Below, piece after piece: positions 58,395-64,000 of a stretch of 64,000 bases of DNA; positions within the stretch are counted from its first letter, which is position 1, and each line of letters starts with the position of its first letter. Under the pieces are notes generated by a model, which saw only the letters and a list, made by a program, of their open reading frames with translations, had not been told where the DNA came from and searched no databases. Position numbers and translations under genes: made by a program. This stretch comes from Holothuria scabra (lineage: Eukaryota > Echinodermata > Holothuroidea > Aspidochirotida > Holothuriidae), in NCBI GenBank assembly GCA_037179385.1, contig CM074180.1, positions 27,695,455 through 27,759,454 of the forward strand. The letters are read 5' to 3'.

Positions 58395-61300
58395 GTAGGT
58401 ACAGTGTTATATAGCTACAACTTTTGATGCACCTATCTCCAGTGAAAGGAGAAGATCCAAATTTAAAAACTGGATTTCTTACTGTGGCATGTATATGCCA
58501 GATTATCACAAAGCATTCTTTCTCTTCTTAAAAGCAACAAAAATAATTGTAATCAAACTGCCTTGTGTAAGTGAAATATGACTGTATATATGCATGATGC
58601 ACTTGCAAGTATTTTCCAAGAAAAAAATGATATTCGTATACAATGAATCACTATCTTGTTGCATATAAAACAGGTCATGAAGAAATCTGAATTCACCTCT
58701 TTTCTCTTCCTTGACATTCCGGATGGGTGGGTCTTAGCATGGTTGCATGAGGGTTAGTCAGTTAGATAGAGTTTTATGGCCCAGTTTCCAACCTGATGGT
58801 TCCAGTTGAGCCAGCCATAGCATTTTTTCCAGTTGTGGCTCACTGGCTTGTTTTCCCTACTCCATTGCTTATGCGGAGCATCACGCACAACAGCAGTAGG
58901 TCCTTTTTTTAGAGTCTTTGGTATGACTCGACCTGGGAAGCGAACCCAGGCCTTCCGTGTGAGAGGCGGATCCTCTACTGTTAGACCAAACTCTCACTCT
59001 TACAGTTTGTAAGAGCTCAGTGACAATAATCATGTGGCCATGAAGCCTGATCTAAATCATTATTTAAATGTTTAAAGTTGGATTCATTTGAAGTATTTGT
59101 GATGTTAAAAATAAAGACAGGGAATGTGGCGAATACTGTATTACCCGAATAAAACATCACCGATAAATTGAAGTTTGTCAATTTGGTCTAAGGGAAACTT
59201 GAAAAGCTGTGTGTCAGAGCCAGCTAAAATCAAACAGTATTAGTAAACTAAAATATTTGATGTGGGCTCTGAGTGAATGGTGCATTAATGTTCCAGAAGA
59301 GTGCTAGAGTAATTCATGAAACTAAGAAAGAATTTCTGTGAGTTATTCTGTTTTTTGTCTCTCAGTATTAAAGTGTACCTCCAGTCAAAAATTTCAAAAA
59401 TATATATCAAACATCATGAAAAATGACTTCTAACATAACATCTAATAAGGTGTAGCACTCAGTATGTTAGTAAACATTTTATGCACGCTTTAAAAAACAA
59501 TTGATGTTTAGTTGAGAACTTCACAGTTTATCTATGAAAAATGAAACATTTTTAATACTCTTTATTTCACTTTCAGAGGGGAATTGCTATTGGTCAGTTT
59601 TGCAAAGACTTTAATGATAAGACTAAACACATCAAACCAGGAGTCCCCCTTCCATGTAAAATCTTCATAAATGTAAGTATGTGACATTATCTTGGCCACA
59701 CTTACTGTTCCATGGAATTAGAAACATAATGCAGGACACAGTATATTGAAAATAATTTAGTGCCATTAAATGCAAGTTATATCCATCCATAAAAATTATT
59801 CATAGACTTTTCTGTTTAATTTGTTAGCCTGTTTTTGTGCATTACACAGTGAAGTTATGTTACTAAAGAAATAAGTCTTGTAAATCTTCAAGTGTTCACA
59901 CTATTCAAAGGTAAGAACAGTGTTAGAAAGACTTTGTGTCAGAAATAGTAATCCTCATTGAAAAAATTTAAGATGGAACTCTCTTATACATGGGTGGTAC
60001 CTCTGTTGTCACTGCATTTGTGGTTGCCAGTCCAGGTGTAACCAAAACTCACTCTCTGAGCCTTTGACTGATGTGAAACTTATGCAGGTTGTAGGGCTGC
60101 CACGATAACCATTTTTCATTTATCGATGTCGTCAGTATTTCCGCGACGATATCGCGATATCGCGCATTAAGTCTTAACATTTTCCATCAGCGCCAAGGAA
60201 TTAGCAAAAAAGTTGTTTATTGCATGCAGCCACTACTGACTACATACCAAAAGTGAGGGGAGATTGATTATGCGTGCATGTAGCAATATTGATTGTGCAG
60301 AAGAACTCTTCACAAGTCTGGAACGTATGTGAGCTGTTACAATATTCATTGTATGCATTTTGAAACAGCTTCCGATTTTATATCATGTTTTCTTGTGGTG
60401 GGTTAAGTGCAGTTTTTCATTTTTTGTGACATCATAAATTATGATCATTTCAGGTTACTGACTTAAGACAATAAAAAAAGGGGGATTTCACAGTGGTTTA
60501 GTCATTTATTTGATTTGTTGCGATATCACATCTTGACAAAACATTGGTCGATATCGTCGGGGCAAAACTGTATCGACGATATTGCGATATCGCAATATCG
60601 TGGCAGCCCTAGCAGGTTGTATGTTTTATTACTCTGAAGGTCAAGGATATTATGTCCTACATGGGGAGGGGGGTAGTATAGTGCAATGCATTTGCCAGTT
60701 CAGCCAGCACAGAAATTGGTCTGGCAAATGGTCATCACTGTAAATTTTCTCTAAGTACATCATCATTCTATCAGTAAAAAGCGCTGAAAGCGGAAATGCA
60801 GTCATTGTCATTCCAATTTGATTTAGCGCAGGAGACTAGTCTACTCAAATGAATTTCTTGAAGGACTCTTGAGATTCATGAGAAAACATTAACTGAATTG
60901 AGAAATTTGCTTTGACTTGTTGCTTTATCTAGGATATATTCAATATTTAAGTTTCTAATTATAGTAAAAGGTACTTGGATGATAAATAAGTAGAAATTAG
61001 TGAAAATTAGCTGTTGTTTCAAAATAAGTTTGGGGTGACTGGTCTTGTCCTCTAAAGAGAGATAGGAGAACTTTTCAAAAAAATCCTATTTCTTTGTATT
61101 CTTGTTTGCGTTGTACAGCCGGATCGTTCATATGATATCAAATTCAACACACCGCCTGTTTCTTACTTCCTTAAACTTGCCGCTGGTATGAGTAAGGGAT
61201 CTTACCAACCAGGTAAGTATTGCCAGGCATGAAGTATTTATAGTGAATCATAAACTCAGCTTGTATGCAATTTCTTTATGTTTGAAGTACTTGCAGATAC

Positions 61301-63000
61301 CAATATCATTTTGAACTTCCTTGCTCTATTTCTTATTTTAATATCTGCCAACAGGGACTCATCAATTTTTGGTATCTTGCAAACTGGTGTATGTAAAATC
61401 AAACGATGTTTTTTTTTTATTTTGAATGCATTCACTTTATGGACTAGCAGTCAGAAAATAATGTCATTGTGTAGGTGATGTCGCTTTAATATTAAGTAAG
61501 AACAATCGTTTACATATTTATCACATACTGCCTATAGTTTTTCCTTGGTATCTACAATTTACATTTGTTAAATTATCTTAAGAGCAACATGATTAATGTA
61601 AGCTGATACTTACATGGAAAAGCAGATAGTTGGTCCAATACTTGTGAAAAATTACTGGTAGAGCATCCGATTCCTGGGTCAAGTTATACCAAAGCCTTTA
61701 AAAATGGAACCTGCTACCAGTTTGTGCAGTTAGTTAGTTGGTTAGATGGAGTTTTATGGCCCTGTTTCCAACCTATTGGTTCAATTCGAGTGGGTCACAG
61801 CATTTTTTCCAGTTGTTGCTCACTGGCTTGTTTTCCCTACTCCATTGCTTATGCGGAACACCACACTTGACGGCAGTAGGTTCCATTTTTAGAGTCTTTG
61901 GTATGACTCGACCTTTGAATAGAACCTTGGCCTTCCGCGTGAGAGGCAGATGTGCTTACCGTTAGACCAAACATGGGGTCTACCAGTTTTCGCAATGATC
62001 TGCATATGTTATGTAGTAGGGGGAAACAATCCAGTGTACTACAACTGGAAAGAGATCATTTGCACTGCTTAAATCAGATGTATTTAAGTTGAGACGTAAA
62101 ACCCTATCGAACTAACATACTACCAAGTACCAACACTCTTGAATACCACTATGGCTACCAGGGGACAAAGGAGTTGGGTTTGCATTGCATGTCTGGTCAA
62201 AGAATTTCCAGTAGTGACTTAATTTTATTTTATCTTTGTGAAAGTTTCAAATCAGTCTTTTCAAACGCTCTTCCTGCAATGTGTTTAGTTGTCTAGCTGT
62301 TGCTGTTGATCTCCCTTAATTGAAATGGAATTGGTTGCAAAAGGATTTGGGTATTGATAAATAATTATTTTTTATCATTTCTCCAGCACTTCCTTCCCTC
62401 AATTACATTATTAAAATAGAAGTTAGAACAGGTGCAGTCATGCATATATCCAAAGGGGCAGAGGCCGGGGTAGAATGGATGAGTTACAGTGCAGAGCAAT
62501 TTCAAATCAGTCCCAAATTTGTCTCTCTGCCCTCTTATCTTTCCAAACTTCTCCCTACCCTCCATCACATATTCTGCTCCTCCAAGATTTAGAAAATGGC
62601 TTTGGGTCTGGGTGAGGAAATTTTACTTTGGATGTTTTTTTTTTTTTTCCATTCTGGTCTGCGATTGATGTCATTGTCCATGTTGTGGTCCTTTTCATGA
62701 ATTAATCACTGACATTTTTCTCATCATTTTTTTGTTCTTACAGGAAGACAAAAGTTTGGAAAAGTTACACTGAAGCATATCTATGAAATCGCTAAGATAA
62801 AAAAACAGGACGAAAATTTGGAACTTGTTACCATGGAGACACTTTGCAAAGCTATTATTGGATCTGCAAGATCTATTGGTATAGAAGTAGTAAAGACCTT
62901 ATCAGCAGAAGAACTAGAACCATTTTTAGAGGAAGTTGAAGAACAGAGAAAAATTATTGAGGAGGAGTTTGCGGCTAAGAAATTGGAAGGTGGTAGGTAA
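58266..63000 (+). CDS. MRPL11: MRPL11, mitochondrial ribosomal protein L11 (uL11m), complete in 4 coding exons
   Basis: uL11 of the mitochondrial large subunit, acting in the matrix at the GTPase-associated stalk base with the L11-binding part of large-subunit rRNA. Exons 58266-58394, 59577-59672, 61119-61212 and 62744-63000 join in phase to 191 residues plus stop; human MRPL11 is 192. Motifs: [19 protein letters not shown] (residues about 28-46, the N-terminal L11 signature), [19 protein letters not shown] (the beta-strand/helix junction) and [13 protein letters not shown] (C-terminal rRNA-binding domain). The start is the ATG at 58266: an in-frame TAG lies 15 bases upstream, after a CAG acceptor. 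Transcribed away from SF3B2. SINEs and a hAT MITE lie in its introns. Confidence 0.97.
58752..58995 (-). repeat. tRNA-derived SINE in MRPL11 intron 1
   Basis: Read on the minus strand: a tRNA-like head with TGGTCTAACAGTAGAGGATC (box A) and GGGTTCGCTTCCCAGG (box B), a body with CCAGTGAGCCACAACTGG, and a tail of AACT-like repeats. About 85-90 percent like the copy at 61724. Confidence 0.85.
59577..59672 (+). CDS. MRPL11: MRPL11 coding exon 2
   Basis: 96 nt, 32 codons, phase 0. Acceptor TTTCAG, donor AAT|GTAAGT. It encodes [16 protein letters not shown] and [12 protein letters not shown]. Confidence 0.94.
60092..60611 (+). mobile_element. Non-autonomous hAT MITE, copy 2 (520 bp), MRPL11 intron 2
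   Basis: Ends TAGGGCTGCCACGATA with an exact 8-bp target duplication GCAGGTTG at 60084-60091 and 60612-60619. It differs from the copy at 52796 by a few substitutions and three small indels (one an extra CGATATCG). No frame. Confidence 0.94.
61119..61212 (+). CDS. MRPL11: MRPL11 coding exon 3
   Basis: 94 nt, phase 0 to phase 1. Acceptor GTACAG, donor CAG|GTAAGT. It encodes [20 protein letters not shown] and [11 protein letters not shown]. Confidence 0.94.
61640..62125 (+). repeat. Older SINE copy split by a younger SINE
   Basis: Head-like sequence TGGTAGAGCATCCGATTCCT at about 61660, body after 61980 with CTACAACTGGAAAGAG. The two halves are separated by the minus-strand SINE at 61724-61979. 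Confidence 0.6.
61724..61979 (-). repeat. tRNA-derived SINE with target duplication, MRPL11 intron 3
   Basis: Same family as 58752-58995. Flanked by the exact repeat CTACCAGTTT (61714-61723 and 61980-61989), its target-site duplication. The tail side shows (AACT)n. Confidence 0.88.
62744..63000 (+). CDS. MRPL11: MRPL11 coding exon 4 and stop
   Basis: 257 nt, from phase 1 to the TAA at 62998-63000. Acceptor TTACAG. It encodes [20 protein letters not shown], the C-terminal L11 fold with [17 protein letters not shown], and a charged Glu/Lys tail ending GGR. Confidence 0.95.
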
Positions 63001-64000
63001 ATGACCAGAATAACACATTCTGTCCATCAATTCTTCTGGAAGGTATATTGAAGGTGAAGTATAGAACAGTCAGTTGCATATGACTGAGAAGTTTGGCATT
63101 TGGCAGTGGATTTGAGTTTGCACATGAACATCCATCATGCTGAAGGAAGGGCAGAAATGGAATCAGTGTATAGAAGCAGTTCCTGAGAACATCGGCGTCA
63201 GGAGAAATTGAAAAAATATGTAGCCAATTCAAGTTGAAGTAAAATGAAAATATTCATCAGAACAATAGCATGAAGTTGTCTGGCAATAAATGTTGAAGAA
63301 AGATTTTATTTAAAGAGGTATAGTAAAGCTTAAAAGAGAAAACTCTAGACAAGCTCTTTTAATGTTGTCACCAATATCATTATGTCACCATCTGGGAGGG
63401 GCTGGGAAGAGAAAATGGATTGCATCAATTTCTATACAGCTTAGATAAAATGTATTTTGTAGTAAGGCTTCAACATTGGGAGTAAATAAAGAAAGTCTCT
63501 GCCACCTTTTCGAAAAACTTGGTACAAACCTTTCTGCTGTCATTTTTTATTTAATAATGCGTAGATCGTTTTTTGAACCATGGAACCATTCTGCTTGTCA
63601 TGGCACTAGTCATGATGGTCCACTTCAATTAAACTTGACTAATTGTTTGGATATTGTTGCAATAAATGGAGTGTAAGTCTTGAAATGTTATTGTCTGCAG
63701 TAATCTACGGAGTCTTAAAAAGTTGTCCCAAGGGGAGATATTTTAAACACGAAATTTCATTTTTCTATCAAATGGCCAAATAATGTAAAGTAAAATTGTG
63801 CAACACACCTACTTGTAGTATATGTAAGAGAAGTAGAGTTATCGATACTATAATGATCTTTTATCCCTGCTGCTCAATTTGTCGTAGCAGACTTGTATGT
63901 CTAAAATGGTATTATTTAGAAGGATATCAGCTTTCATACTGGGTGGGCTCTCTATAGCGTGGTCATCTCCATGTGGGTATAACCCACCTCATTTACTAAA
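63001..64000 (+). other. MRPL11 3' UTR and downstream flank
   Basis: Candidate AATAAA poly(A) signals lie at 63285-63290, 63485-63490 and 63661-63666; which is used cannot be told. No further gene was recognised up to the window end. Confidence 0.5.

Overview
The window is animal nuclear DNA: split genes with GT/GC-AG introns, no bacterial-style operons, and abundant transposons, SINEs and satellites. Repeated CCTAACGTTAGG-type palindromes, a foldback transposon with tandem 16-bp units like the sea-urchin TU family, and protein divergence from vertebrates together suggest a marine deuterostome, most likely an echinoderm. This assignment is an inference and was not tested by any search.

Two protein genes are resolved exon by exon. 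On the minus strand, positions 29900 to 1 carry SF3B2 (SAP145), a core subunit of the SF3b part of U2 snRNP. Eighteen coding exons join in frame to 1072 codons, and the C-terminus lies beyond base 1. On the plus strand, 58266 to 63000 carries MRPL11, the mitochondrial large-subunit ribosomal protein L11, complete in four coding exons (191 residues). The two genes are divergently oriented, with their start codons about 28 kb apart. They do not act in one pathway; both are housekeeping genes of RNA processing and mitochondrial translation.

Layout: 1-29.9 kb, SF3B2 exons with repeat-bearing introns (two satellite arrays at 15.1-18.1 kb, a partial exon duplication at 20.8-21.6 kb, and a TU-like foldback with a nested hAT element at 27.3-29.3 kb). 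30-42.6 kb, gene-free, repeat-dense DNA including a second foldback structure of about 3.9 kb (33.5-37.5 kb) whose loop is made of copies of a palindromic-core repeat. 42.6-45.35 kb, a 5'-truncated CR1/jockey-type LINE on the minus strand with broken endonuclease and reverse transcriptase frames. 45.4-58.2 kb, mostly noncoding with minisatellites, a tandem hairpin array, a hAT MITE, and pieces of two more LINEs. 58.3-63 kb, MRPL11, whose introns hold tRNA-derived SINEs and a second, inverted copy of the hAT MITE.

Most notable for follow-up: the two foldback structures, three hAT-type elements each with a perfect 8-bp target duplication, a GC-AG intron in SF3B2, the tandem duplication that copied the end of one SF3B2 exon, and the array of seven near-identical hairpins at 52.3-52.8 kb.
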